Of a DNA stretch of 64,000 nt, positions 24,675 to 34,499 are shown in pieces. The DNA is from Monosporascus cannonballus (taxonomy: Eukaryota > Ascomycota > Sordariomycetes > Xylariales): assembly GCA_004154925.1 (NCBI GenBank), contig QJNS01000170.1:1-64000 (forward strand). Reading direction: 5' to 3'. How positions within the stretch are numbered: position 1 is the first letter of the stretch; each line of letters opens with the position of its first letter. Below the pieces are notes generated by a model. That model was not told the DNA's origin, made no database searches, and saw nothing but the letters and a program-made list of their open reading frames with translations. The translations under genes and the position numbers were made by a program.

Positions 24675-26043
24675 GAAAACTCTCCAAACTCTTTCCAATG
24701 GTATGGTGTGAGATTTATGACCTGATAGTGTCCCGCCGTAGTGTGGGGCCTCACATTTTTCGGCACTTTAGGATCTGACAGGAACCAACTAGAATAGTTT
24801 GTGCCGGATATGGCACCGTAACGCGAGATCCCTGTGCCAGTTGTAGTAGCACAACACAGGAATTCTTGGTTCGAATCTATATCTGATATATGGTTTAAAA
24901 GGGAAGGAGTAACAGGCCACTAACTGTCAAAAGATTGGATCGAATGCCCGTTAAATTCATGCTAAGTGATCAGTCCGAAGGGTTGTGAACTGCACCACTT
25001 TATATGCAGAGTTGTAGATCGCCTTAGTTACCCCTATTCTACCCCTGTTTCAGCACTGAGTAGAAGGCTCTCTGCAACTCTCAGCCGAACCCTCAATGGA
25101 CTTTTGCAAGTAGACTCGCGAAAGCCACCTTGGGCCGCAGGTGCCGCTCTAACGCTATTGTCTCCTCTTCTGCGGCGTCTGAAAAGAACCGCCATGCGCT
25201 GACACTATAATTAGTGCAATTAGAATCGTATGACTAATCCAGTTATGGCACCGGTAGCCAAGATACTTCACCGGAATGTGCTTGGAAATATGGACGTAGG
25301 TGGGGAGGTGCAACTGTAGAGGGCGTGGGCTCAACAGCAGCGTAGGTAGGATTATAGGCGGTACTCGTTAGGAACACGGTACTAATACTGCCGCTTGATG
25401 TGGTGTCGTGGTAAGAATTGACCATATATGACGCTATTGCTAGCCACGCATTAGCGGCGTCGTTTTCGCGACATGTGGGCATCTCAATAATTTCTTGACG
25501 ATATATAGAAAAGTGAACATTCGCATCAAAGACGGCGGAGCCCTCTTCGAAGGTGCTTAGAGAGCCCCTTGTCCATTCCTACGAGCCAAAGATAGCTCGA
25601 CACGTTATGACACTCTCTGTGGTCTCGGATCCGCGTTGTGAAAGCCGTATAGAAAAGGCAACATTTCGAATGGCATATGTGCAAGATCTTCTACGGGTAC
25701 AGGAACTGTAGCCTACTTAGTTGAAGAGACATAGGGACATGGTTTCCTGGTGTCACTTCAGTTTATGTCGCCTTGAGGGTTCACCTCAGAGTGGATAGGG
25801 CTGTTGCCGCAGTCTCCCGTCCAGCCGAAAGGAGGGAAGATTAATAAAGTCAATAGCAATGCTCAGCGTACCGTACACAACCAAGGAGAATGCGGTTCGT
25901 CATACGGAATCGGCGGTGCGCTGGAGCAAAAAGAGATAGTGTGTGTATTAAGGAGGAATGTTCCAGTGTCGTAGAAAAGGGGCCCCCTTGACGGCTCCAG
26001 GGATCATCCGGGACAAGGTTATTTCTCTTCTGGAGCCCTGGAT
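24675..26043. other. Normal-GC intergenic DNA, no supported gene
   Basis: Several frames of 70-90 codons occur on both strands, but none has protein-like composition, splice-site support or a recognisable motif. Confidence 0.5.
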
Positions 26044-26388
26044 CCCTATATCACTGGATCTCCGCACCACAGATGGGATCAGCGTCCTCAGGCTACCTAG
26101 ATATCATCGATATAGCCTCTCAAGAGCTGTGCAGCTGCCCCCTAGTAAGTGTGACATACAGCATACAACCGCAGCTAGAGGGAATGCTAGGAAAGACGAA
26201 TGCCATTGCCCAAGCATCAAAACGGGAGGCTAACAACTTAACCGCCTGGGTTAGAGCTGTTTGTCAACACATACGCCATGTCACACTTACTAAGGATCAG
26301 ATGCACAGCTCTTGAGGTTATATTGACTTGTCTCTAGGAAGCTCGAAACCGGTGATCCCAGTGGTGGTGGTGATCCACTGATATAGGG
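26044..26388. repeat. Long imperfect inverted repeat (two arms of about 112 bp)
   Basis: The left arm 26044-26157 and right arm 26278-26388 are reverse complements at roughly three quarters of positions. Best blocks are CCCTATATCA(C/G)TGGATC, CAAGAGCTGTGCA and TAGTAAGTGTGACAT. The spacer is 120 bp. No coding frame is convincing. It could be a decayed inverted-repeat transposon or a transcribed hairpin giving small RNAs. No target duplication was seen. Confidence 0.75.
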
Positions 26389-27321
26389 CTATTGGGCTCC
26401 GTTATTGGTGCCCAACAGCAGGGGGGTGCTCTTTTCTGTGACACGCCAGATACGTCGGACAGTCTATCAAGAGTAAGCGATGCCGGCCGACGAAGGACAA
26501 ATAAGACTTTTGGGCCGCCAACCCCTCCCATGATGATTATTCTATTGTCATAAGGTCCCTTGGCCTCCAATCATATGTGGGCGCTGGAAGTTAAAAGTTG
26601 TCTGCATGCTCAACGTCGCCGGGGTTATCAACATGAAGTCTCTTCCACTCCGCCGGCGCGGCTAGTAGGCCGGACAAGTTTCCATTGGTTGTTCTGGCGC
26701 TTCGTCAATGACAGGTGGTATTGAGACGCCAGGGCTGAACGTGTAGAAAGTTTGTCTGTAGGAGTGGCAGGGGTTCGTCCAGGCAGATACTATCAACTTG
26801 CTGTAAAGTGCGCCGGGTGGTTTTGCCTAAGTTTGGATATTCAAGGGAAGACATAAAGAGCGCTGGCAGAGAAACAGCACCCGAAGAAACTACGCAGCAA
26901 AGGCGCGATTTATTGCCTCGTTAGATCTTACCAGTCTTCTCCACGAGTATTAATATTCTCTAGCTATTATAAAGCAACAGATATCATACGTGTCACTGTG
27001 GGAACCGCGGTATTGGATATGCCACAGTCGAGACTCTGGTAAGTGGCATTGCTTCAACTCGACTTCCCTCCGTTTTCCTGTGGTTGCTCATGAGGACATC
27101 CTCAGCACTCAGTGACTCCCATCATTCCCGCCTACTCCTCAACCGCTGGCCTCAGGATGCCTTTGACTTTCAGAGCTCCAGTGCTTCCTTCGTCCATTCT
27201 TGGCATCTCCTCAGAGGCCCGCAAGGGTATAAACACCGAGGTCCATTATATTGCTTTTTGGGGACAGGAACCTCGCAGCAGATTTGCTCATCACGATCAA
27301 AATCAGCGACCAGGATCTTAC
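26389..27321. other. Normal-GC DNA, no supported gene
   Basis: Overlapping short frames lie on both strands around 26,334-26,570 and 27,084-27,321. Those near 26,400 only reflect GGT/CCA triplet runs. Nothing is recognisable. Confidence 0.5.
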
Positions 27322-27477
27322 CTTAAGCTCTTTGCCGAGAATCATGTCATCATCTCGGGCAGGCCGAAACTCGTAGGCCGTTCCTGATTGAATATTTCCG
27401 TTGACTTCGTAAACGCACTCACTAGCTGGCTTCCGGTTGGCCTTGGTATGGAGTTCTATCGTATTTTCTCTATAAAT
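27322..27477 (-). pseudogene. Possible exon of an unidentified gene
   Basis: A 52-codon minus-strand reading with protein-like composition (central segment V-Y-E-V-N-G-N-I-Q-S-G-T-A-Y-E-F) ends exactly at a GTAAGA donor-like site (27321-27316). Beyond it another frame reads I-L-V-A-D-F-D-R-D-E-Q with good composition to about 27,170, so there is either an intron or a frameshift. No start codon or family was recognised. Probably a decayed gene. Confidence 0.3.
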
Positions 27478-28318
27478 TGAGGAAAAGCTAATAGAGCGCT
27501 AGGACCGTACAAGGTTAAGTGTTGTCAATCTCCCCAGATCCCCAGGCTCGCTTAAAAAGCCTTTAACTGAGGGTGGCTTATGGCGTGTCGTCATGACCCA
27601 AAAATAAGACCATGCGAAGGGAAGAACAGGGGACTCTTGAATTAGTCTATAGTAGCATTTCCTTAATTTATCGAGTTAATACGGTATTGGTCCTTTTCAA
27701 ACTGTTGTCGGGTCGATCAGAATTGAGTGGTAGCCTTGCGCATCTATATCAAAGAGAGATCGCGAGGTATAGCTTTTAATACATGGTGCTTAGATGCCGT
27801 AACGTCAAATAGTTTAATCTTAGATGCCCGCAGCCTTTCTCGAGTTAGCCGGTAGTTACACTAGATTGTAGGGACCTAGTAATTTATATCAGCTCCGAAG
27901 TCGGCAAGCAGTTAAAGGGCTCTGTATGACTTACGCCTAGGCGCCTTGCTTTATCGAACAGACCCATTGTTCCAGATCCGCGTCTTTCAAGCCATGCTGT
28001 GTCTCATTAAGAATTGACGTACCAGAGACATCCAGCGTCCTGAATTACATCATCAAGGAGCGTATAAACGGCACGTTATGGGCGTACTGTGGCAGTCCAG
28101 AGGACGAAAGGAAATCCGCGGTCTCTCTACAGCTGAAGCACAGTTCCAATAGCTCCGCGATTTCTCTGATAAGGGCTACTGCGGCAGGCTCGGCCGGCGA
28201 TTCTTTGGCGACTTCATGTTCTGGGGCGGCCACGAAGAGCCCAAGTTCGTGATCTGTGAGATCTTTGAAACGGGTGATCGATCAGTTTAACGATGCTGTC
28301 GTTGACAGATGTCTGTAG
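27478..28318. other. Normal-GC DNA with a short orphan reading
   Basis: A plus-strand reading of about 44 codons at 28,150-28,289 has coding-like composition (G-D-F-M-F-W-G-G-H-E-E-P) but stops before the kinase-like fragment and is in another frame. It may be a further piece of that decayed gene or of an unrelated one. The rest shows nothing. Confidence 0.35.
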
Positions 28319-28621
28319 GAGGGCCGGGCCACCAAGAAGGCCGGGCATACCGTGCTTGCCGCTGTCATGCATAGCCTTAGACCTGCCTTCGTGCACGCAG
28401 ACATGCACAGGGAGAATGTGCTCACTCTCGGGGACGGGGGTCTGCGGATCGTCGACTGGGAGGCCGCCGCGTGGCATCTGGCCTACTGGGAGTACTTCAT
28501 GGCACCGGCGTCTTTTGGGCCCTGGGAGGATCGTTGGCTGGCTCTTATTGGCATGTTTCTTGATACGTATATAAACGAGTGCGGGTGGATGGACAAGATA
28601 CGCCAGGACTTGTGGTCCTAG
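28319..28621 (+). pseudogene. APH/choline-kinase-fold phosphotransferase fragment
   Basis: The reading after the stop at 28316-28318 contains H-A-D-M-H-R-E-N-V-L and I-V-D-W-E-A-A, the catalytic loop (H-x-D-x-x-x-x-N) and the metal-binding D-W-E of the aminoglycoside phosphotransferase/choline kinase superfamily (PF01636). The tail L-A-Y-W-E-Y-F is also typical. Only this C-terminal half is present, about 100 residues against the 250-350 usual for the family. No N-lobe with ATP-binding motifs lies in frame upstream. In filamentous fungi this family is large and mostly of unknown substrate. It could be the last exon of a gene with undetected introns, but the stop just upstream and the lack of an N-lobe favour a truncated pseudogene. 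A solo LTR lies 100 bp downstream. Confidence 0.6.
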
Positions 28622-28724
28622 ACGACTCACTATAAGCCAAGATGTAGAAGATGCCAACAATCGATCAACACTCCCCAGATGGGCTACCGACCAGCCTTTC
28701 GAAGGAGCTAGTTACATACACATT

Positions 28725-28912
28725 TGTGACAGTTAGGCTGATCGGTAGATAAGGTAACATAGAGTGTGGGAAGTGATAATTGTCTGACTAGAATTGAGCT
28801 CTAGGGAGCGGTGGCAAGGAAGCTCTCTATATACTGTGGGCGCGCCGGAATAAGGTTCTCCCGGTGTGCTGGGAGCTTGATGACTAACATAGATACCCCT
28901 ATTCCACGACAA
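28725..28912 (-). repeat. Undamaged solo LTR of the left copia family
   Basis: Full-length match to the RIPed LTR at 6328-6513. ACATT flanks it at 28720-28724 and 28913-28917, a probable 5-bp target duplication, though the right border would then be one base past the CA end. No internal copia sequence is present, so it is a solo LTR left by recombination. On the minus strand a TATATAGAGAG promoter-like core follows a GC-rich palindromic part. Confidence 0.75.
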
Positions 28913-30668
28913 ACATTAAAAAGTGATATCCATATAATAGAATCAGACAAAGCCGTAAATTGTCGCACATGTATCACACATTATATCTATCGTATCTTGG
29001 ATATGCATTCGCCATATTCCGTATTGCCTTCGAGCTCACAACGGAGAGGGGCGTTGAAAACGAGGCTGAACAGTATAACGAACCCAACTCCCACCCCTCT
29101 CCCTACCAAAAAGTAGTACGGGATCTTTGCTACATGTATATATTGAAAGTTGGAGCTCTCCTCCCTGATGAACCTACGCAGCCCGCCTAGTTCGGGATTC
29201 AAAGTATATATCTCCCTGGAAACCCATGGAATCTGTAGATATTGCTGAGCAGGATCGTCGCGGACAGCATGGAGAGGTCTTGTCTAAGTAGCACCTATAA
29301 CATCGGTGAACTGAACCGAAACTCTTTAGCGAAGGATTGTGTCCACACACAATATGCCATAGGTAGCCGCATGACACACTGCCAATCTCTGCGACGACGT
29401 TGTGCGGAATGTCAGGTGTGCCACCTCCCAAAAGCGTCTATAGTGCAGGGCCCGGAGTCCAGTCGACATTCTCCTATAAGGAGTTCCACTGCGGCATATT
29501 CTATCCCGGGGGTGTCAAAAAAGTCAGTGTACGGTTGACCCTAGTCTTCCATAATCTTACCGGTGAAACTGGCCCCAGAAGATGGGCTGTTAGCGATAGC
29601 AGGGGTGAGTATTGTAGCCTGATTGCGCTGTCGGGGTTCACTTACGGCTGTAGTGGCTGTTTTGATGGTGATCACACGAGTCAAGAAAGGGGGGTGGAAG
29701 TTTCTGGAGACAGTATAGCGTCATTTCACCTGTTGGTCACTGACCCCTGATTGTCAGAAGCCCCCTTATTAGCGTGTGGCCTGAACCCCATGGTTAATCA
29801 AGACCTGTATGCCCCGGGACCATTCATGTCGATATATTGCCCGCTATTATACATATCTCAATGGCGGCCGATGGATGTCAACACATTCCAGGGTAATGGA
29901 TGAACGGCATCGCGCTTTGTTGGCGTCTGGTGGCATCACAGTCACTGCCGCGTAAAGGGACCATGACGCCCTGGATGGACCATAGAGGCGGGACCAGCGG
30001 GCTCCTTCATATCATGGTCGTCTAGGTCTATCGACTCTGAAGGGGGAAAACTATTGTTAGAACTCCGTCGCGGTCTAGCCCTAAGCCGGAAACCTCTACG
30101 GAGAATCGTCGTATCATCACCAGCAGCAATATTCTGGCTGTAACACCCGTCAGGCAACGGACTGGCATAGTTTTATCGCAGGCGCTAGCTATGCACATAA
30201 ACTATAAAATATTCCTAGATGAGGGATATGACAGACTCCCGTACACATGGTGTCCCATACCGCGGTTAACATCACGAGTGGAGGCAGCTGGATCACGTCA
30301 AACTTGAATCGAACAAGTCTAAAAGAACAGAGTCGAATTTGGACTCGCTGCTATTGGGAGGACAGATTCGGCCTTCTTTGACTCTTGGGGGACAACTCCC
30401 AGCAAGTTCCCTGAAAAGAGTAGTACTCCGAGGGCCCGCCTGGAAGGAACCAAGCCACTGGTGTGTATCCGTATCCAGAACACAATTGAGATCGCCGCTG
30501 CGCCGCGTAATTCTTCATACGTATCTGGGATGGACTAAAGAATATCGACTCATCTTCAATGATTGGTTACAGCTCTTGCTATGCTTGATTGTTGTGACCC
30601 ATCTCTATATGTACAGTTTGAGTTTCTGCCCATGCCAAACACTCGTGCCGCCGCCAATCCGACCAGAT
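28913..30668. other. Normal-GC intergenic DNA, no supported gene
   Basis: Several frames of 70-116 codons (for example around 28,960-29,190 and 29,400-29,750) lack recognisable motifs and contradict one another on the two strands. I would not call any of them. Confidence 0.5.
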
Positions 30669-31024
30669 CTAGTGCTTCGTCTTCTCGTCCTTGTCCGCCT
30701 CCTTCAAAAAGTTCCTGCAACCGTTAGTATCGAGTGGAGTCTAGGGAATGTGGACTGGGTTGCGCACTGGATGAAGTCGGCCTCGTCGGAGCTGGATGCG
30801 TTGATCGGAGGGGCCTGAGTAGCGGGCCTCTTCTTACCACCGCCGATGGCCAGGTAGGAGCCAGCAAACAGAGTACTGAGAACACCGATTGCGAGCTGGA
30901 GGGGAGTTAGCGCAAGAAGCAATGTTTTCTATTGAGGCCAGTTCGTCGCCCTCGGCTAAACTGAAGTGAGACTTACATAGTGAGAGCCGACCTGGCGGCC
31001 GAAAACAGTGTACATCTGGACCAT
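30669..31024 (-). CDS. ATP19: ATP synthase subunit k, mitochondrial (three exons)
   Basis: Small inner-membrane subunit of the F1Fo ATP synthase Fo sector; in yeast it is linked to dimerisation of the complex. Exons (minus strand): 31024-30977, 30895-30768, 30714-30669. Introns are 81 bp (GTAAGT...CAG) and 53 bp (GTGCGC...TACTAAC...TTGCAG). Frames join exactly and give 73 residues, the family's usual size. Exon 1 ends G-R-Q-V-G-S-H-Y; exon 2 gives one membrane helix (L-A-I-G-V-L-S-T-L-F-A-G-S-Y-L) and the signature P-P-I-N-A-S-S-S-D-E-A-D-F-I; exon 3 is a charged tail ending K-T-K-H. A second ATG three codons in is an alternative start. The second donor, GTGCGC, is atypical. A 159-codon plus-strand frame overlapping exons 2 and 3 is spurious. 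Confidence 0.9.
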
Positions 31025-31713
31025 CTTGACGGCAGTGATCGAATTGACCTCGAGCGATACTCCTGGTAGGTGTCTCTGAGGAAGGGGAAGTCGTAGCTCT
31101 AAAAGGTCGACTGTTTGGCTGGCGGCTTCGAAGTTGTCAAAATACTCCTCAAAGCTCCGTCCCGAGAATTGACAGAAGGCTTCCAAATACGTACTAGCGT
31201 GGGTAGTTCGCCCAGCCACAGACGCCCGTAGATTACATAATCACAATCTCTCCGAAGATTTTCCATCATGTATGGAGTACTTACACGAAGTACTTCGCAC
31301 AGTGGTGACTCTAGGTTTTGCAGGGGGGCAGCATGTATTGATCGCCACAGTATGTACCTGTCCGGTTGTTGCCGGTCAACCCAATTCAGTGGAGGAGCCG
31401 GGACTGGGGCCAACTGCCAAGCTAGGCTCCGCCACTCCGGAGCCCCAACAAGCGAATCCCCGTTCAGTTTTCGGAGGGCAGTGTCGACGTCATTCTGATA
31501 ATGATAATAAAGCTATCACAAATCAGCTTCCCTTCCGGTACCTTCGTGGGGTCGCGACATATTTTCTGCCGAAGAAGTTAGCGCTAAGATCTCGCTCCAA
31601 CTTTCCTCCCGTTTGCGGCATTCATTCTACTCCTATACCGTTTGATCCTCGACGTTCTATTCGGCCGAGCTTTTAGTGTGCTTCCCAGCAAATCCAAATA
31701 ATAGCCATCCACG
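31025..31713. promoter_or_regulatory. Shared upstream region of ATP19 and MTP18
   Basis: A 689-bp divergent intergenic region between two nuclear genes for mitochondrial proteins, which suggests coordinated control. Frames of 87-134 codons on both strands have no recognisable motif. A 5'-UTR intron cannot be excluded. No specific factor site was identified with confidence. Confidence 0.5.
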
Positions 31714-32706
31714 ATGTTCTGGGATAGGCGATCACCAAAGAAACCGGAAGTCTCTAAAGATAACGGCCCCGAAGCCTCTCCGGCTGCCGCAACCCAAGCA
31801 GATCTGCGGAAAGATGCGACCGACTTCGATCTCGACAGACTCCCGGAACGGCGAAAGCTGCCCAAAGGCCTTCAGAAGATCGTCGAGAACTCAGACAAGG
31901 ATGAAAACTTCTTCGACGAGCTTGTAGAGGGCTAGTATGTGGTTCGCCCAATTTACCACCCACAAGCGCCGTTTGCGTAATACACGCGGATCCTTAACAA
32001 CCACGGGCTAATATTGTGCTTTCTCAGCGCCCCTGCATCCACCGAGTCGAACGTTCGATATGCCGCCTATGCAAACAGACTCCGTACCATCATGCTCTCG
32101 GCCCACCGCTATGTCGCATATACATCCGATATAGGGGAGTCTTTCCGCCCTGTTGCCCACCCCTGGCTCGTTCGTGGCGCATATGGAGTATCATGGGCCT
32201 ACATCCTCGGCGACGTCTCGTACGAGGGATATAAAGCCTACTGGCAGAATCAACGGAAGCTGAACCCCCAGCTGGTCCTGACCGAAAAGCAGCAGAAGGT
32301 TACCGGTCTCTCCGCACCGATGCCCGCAGACGCCAAGCCCGGCGTTCTCGCTCCCTTAGAAGACTACAGGACTGTCATGGTCCAGAGAGCGATCTTCCAG
32401 AGCATCGCGTCGATGGGGTTGCCCGCGTTTACGATTCACAGCGTCGTCAGATACTCCGGAAGGGCATTCAAGGACGCGAAGAACAAGATTATCAGGACAT
32501 GGGCCCCTATTGGTCTGGGTCTCGCTATTGTGCCATTCTTGCCTACGCTCTTCGACCACCCAGTCGAGAACGCCGTCGAATGGGCTTTCCACAAGGGCTT
32601 CGAATTGTATGGTGGCAAGGCGTTTGTCGGCGATACCCCGGCCACGGGACGCGAAGCGGCATTACACCAGAAACCCAAAACTGTGCCGAAGGAGAAAGAG
32701 CTGTAA
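31714..32706 (+). CDS. MTP18: Mitochondrial fission process protein 1 homologue (two exons)
   Basis: MTP18/MTFP1 family inner mitochondrial membrane protein; the animal homologue promotes mitochondrial fission and inner-membrane remodelling. Exon 1 is 31714-31934 and exon 2 32028-32706. The 93-bp intron starts GTATGT and ends CTCAG, with a GCTAAT branch-like site about 15 bases before the acceptor. The joined frame is 299 residues, normal for fungi. Residues 1-73 are a charged leader; the family domain follows, with Y-T-S-D-I-G-E-S-F-R-P near residue 105, W-A-Y-I-L-G-D-V-S-Y-E-G-Y-K near 135, and the C-terminal hydrophobic block W-A-P-I-G-L-G-L-A-I-V-P-F-L-P followed by D-H-P-V-E. The start ATG gives M-F-W-D-R-R. 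The gene converges on the AN1 gene. Confidence 0.92.
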
Positions 32707-32999
32707 AACGAAGGGGGGAAAAAGTTGTAGTAAATGGATTTTGACGGCAGTGGTACATGGAAATCTCCGCTGTTGTATTACCTAAACCGTTCAAATGGCA
32801 TTTAAATAGATATGTATGGACCAGATGTATATGTAGCATCATCGCTGGCTGTATCGGGCGCTTGGTTGTCGCTGCTTGAGGTATCTCTACTCTGGAATAC
32901 AAATACGTCACAACGCCGTCTTATGCAAAATCGCTCGTCATATCTCGTGATATTCTTCCGACGGAAAACCCCAACCCCCCCACCCCAAAAACAAAAACT
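32707..32999. other. Convergent intergenic region
   Basis: The 293 bp between the 3' ends of MTP18 and the AN1 zinc-finger gene. Bases 32967-32996 are C/A-rich (CCCCCCACCCC, then AAAACAAAAA). It must contain both 3' UTRs. No gene. Confidence 0.6.
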
Positions 33000-33956
33000 C
33001 TACATCTCGATCAAGTCAGGCCGCGGCCCGACCCCGCGCAGCAGGACGACCGTATTGCCGCTCGTCAGCGCGGCGCCGATCTTCTCGTTGAACTCCAGCA
33101 GCCGGCCGCCCTCGACGTGGAAGACGCGTAGCCGGTCCCGCTCGTCGGCGGACTGGTTGTTGATGTTCTCGACCTGCAGGCTGCGCGCGGCGGCGTCGAG
33201 CAGCCGGCCCACGACCCAGTCCTTCGAGTAGAAGAACTCGCCCCGCGGGTACTTGGCCGTCGTCGTCTCCGCCTCCGCCTCGACGTACAGGTACACGCGC
33301 TTCTCGGGCGGCAGCTTCGTATCGCCCTTGGCCGTCTTCTTCAGGTTGTTGACGGCGACGAGCCGTGCGCTCGCGCTCGTCGGCTTCGGCTTCGGTAGCG
33401 CCCGCGTCGTCAGCGTCTGCGCCTGCTCCCGCTTCGCGGAGCCCCAGGCCCTGAGCTTAGCGAGCGCCGAGCGCGCGCTCGACCCCGCCGCCGCCGCCCC
33501 CGCCGAGGGGCGCGCCCCGATCGGCGTCTTGCTCGCGCAGTCGTGCTCCTCGCGCAGCCGGTGCTTGAGGCAGTAGTCGCGGTTGCAGGTCGCGCAGTGC
33601 ACGCCCGGCACGAGCGACGTGCCGATCACGGTCCGGCAGTCGTCGGCGGCGCACGGCTTCTGTGTCGCGAGGTCGCGGTCCCGCAGGCGCCGGCCCTCGC
33701 CCGCCGAGGGGCGCGCCAGCTGCGCCTGCCGCCGGCGCTCGGCCCACGCGCCGCGGTTCGCGCACTGGTGCGCGTCCTCGGTCCGGTGGTCCAGGCAGAA
33801 TGTCTTCTTGCAGCTCTGGCAGAAAAAAGGTAGAAAGTCTAGCTGGTTGCAGTACTCGAGCTGGCAGTGCTTGCCCACCAGCGTCGGGTCGTTCTCTTTG
33901 TCCATCTTCACGTAGCTCGTGTCGGAGGGGTCCGGAGTTGTCGACGTTGACGCCAT
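33000..33956 (-). CDS. AN1-type zinc-finger protein (Cuz1/ZFAND-like)
   Basis: Proteins of this type (yeast Cuz1, human ZFAND1) bind Cdc48/p97 and the proteasome and act in arsenite and proteotoxic stress. From the ATG at 33956 (context AACCATGGCG, a good initiation site) the protein is 318 residues. An in-frame ATG at 34079 would add 41 residues with no conserved content. Two AN1 fingers are visible: residues 31-65 (C-Q-L-E-Y-C ... C-Q-S-C ... C-L-D-H ... H-Q-C) and 102-140 (C-A-A-D-D-C ... C-A-T-C ... C-L-K-H ... H-D-C). An Arg/Ala-rich linker follows, then a C-terminal ubiquitin-like region (Y-L-Y-V-E ... G-R-L-L-D ... L-R-V-F). It lacks introns and is very GC-rich. It is divergent from RAD4. 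Confidence 0.88.
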   Translation of the reverse strand: MASTSTTPDPSDTSYVKMDKENDPTLVGKHCQLEYCNQLDFLPFFCQSCKKTFCLDHRTEDAHQCANRGAWAERRRQAQLARPSAGEGRRLRDRDLATQKPCAADDCRTVIGTSLVPGVHCATCNRDYCLKHRLREEHDCASKTPIGARPSAGAAAAGSSARSALAKLRAWGSAKREQAQTLTTRALPKPKPTSASARLVAVNNLKKTAKGDTKLPPEKRVYLYVEAEAETTTAKYPRGEFFYSKDWVVGRLLDAAARSLQVENINNQSADERDRLRVFHVEGGRLLEFNEKIGAALTSGNTVVLLRGVGPRPDLIEM

Positions 33957-34499
33957 GGTTGCGGTCGGTCGATCGAATGGATCGAGCTCGCTTTTGTAGT
34001 CGTTCCTCGCAGGGAAAGGCTTTGCCTGAGAGTAGGCAGGCGGGGAATTCGTAAGCAGCGCTCGCGGAAGGATAACCACATCCGTAAGGAGAGGCGAGGC
34101 TGATGTTGGCTGAGGCTATCTAGAATGGTCTGGAAGGATTGGTCAGTCTCGAAGGGGCCGAGGCGAGCTAAAGGTACGTACCGTTAACCTTATCCGGCAC
34201 GTCGGTATCCGCGCGGAGCGGAATCTCCGGGTAGATGCGGGGCACGTTATGTAAGCCATAGCTAGCTTACTGAGGAGAGGGCGAGGCCGGACCTACTAGC
34301 TTAATTGAATGTGGGGCCCGGTCAGCTGCTTTCGTGTTTCCGATGACGCAGGCGCCCCTGCCTTTCATCGAGTGGCTAAATCCGGGTCATCGCGCTATCC
34401 GAGATCTGCACGAGTCCATGTCTGTCTGTTCCTTTACGTTGACTTGACAAACTCCAGTCTGAGATCAAATCGCACGAGATGTGATATGCTGCCCGAAAA
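33957..34499. promoter_or_regulatory. Divergent promoter region between the AN1 gene and RAD4
   Basis: 543 bp separates the two start codons. No frame here is convincing. No specific regulatory motif was recognised. Confidence 0.5.

Noticed and set aside
26334..26570. Minus-strand frame with a His run
   Set aside because: The His run is a GGT/CCA triplet repeat in the right arm of the inverted repeat; no other protein-like feature.
30339..30818. 159-codon plus-strand open frame
   Set aside because: It overlaps ATP19 exons 2 and 3 on the opposite strand. The minus-strand reading has exact splice sites and family motifs, while this frame has none.
31099..31676. Frames of 76-134 codons between ATP19 and MTP18
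   Set aside because: They conflict on both strands, have no motif and lie in a divergent promoter region.
33253..34054. Several plus-strand frames of 96-130 codons
   Set aside because: They lie antisense to the AN1 zinc-finger gene and are Arg/Ala-rich only because of its GC-rich third positions.
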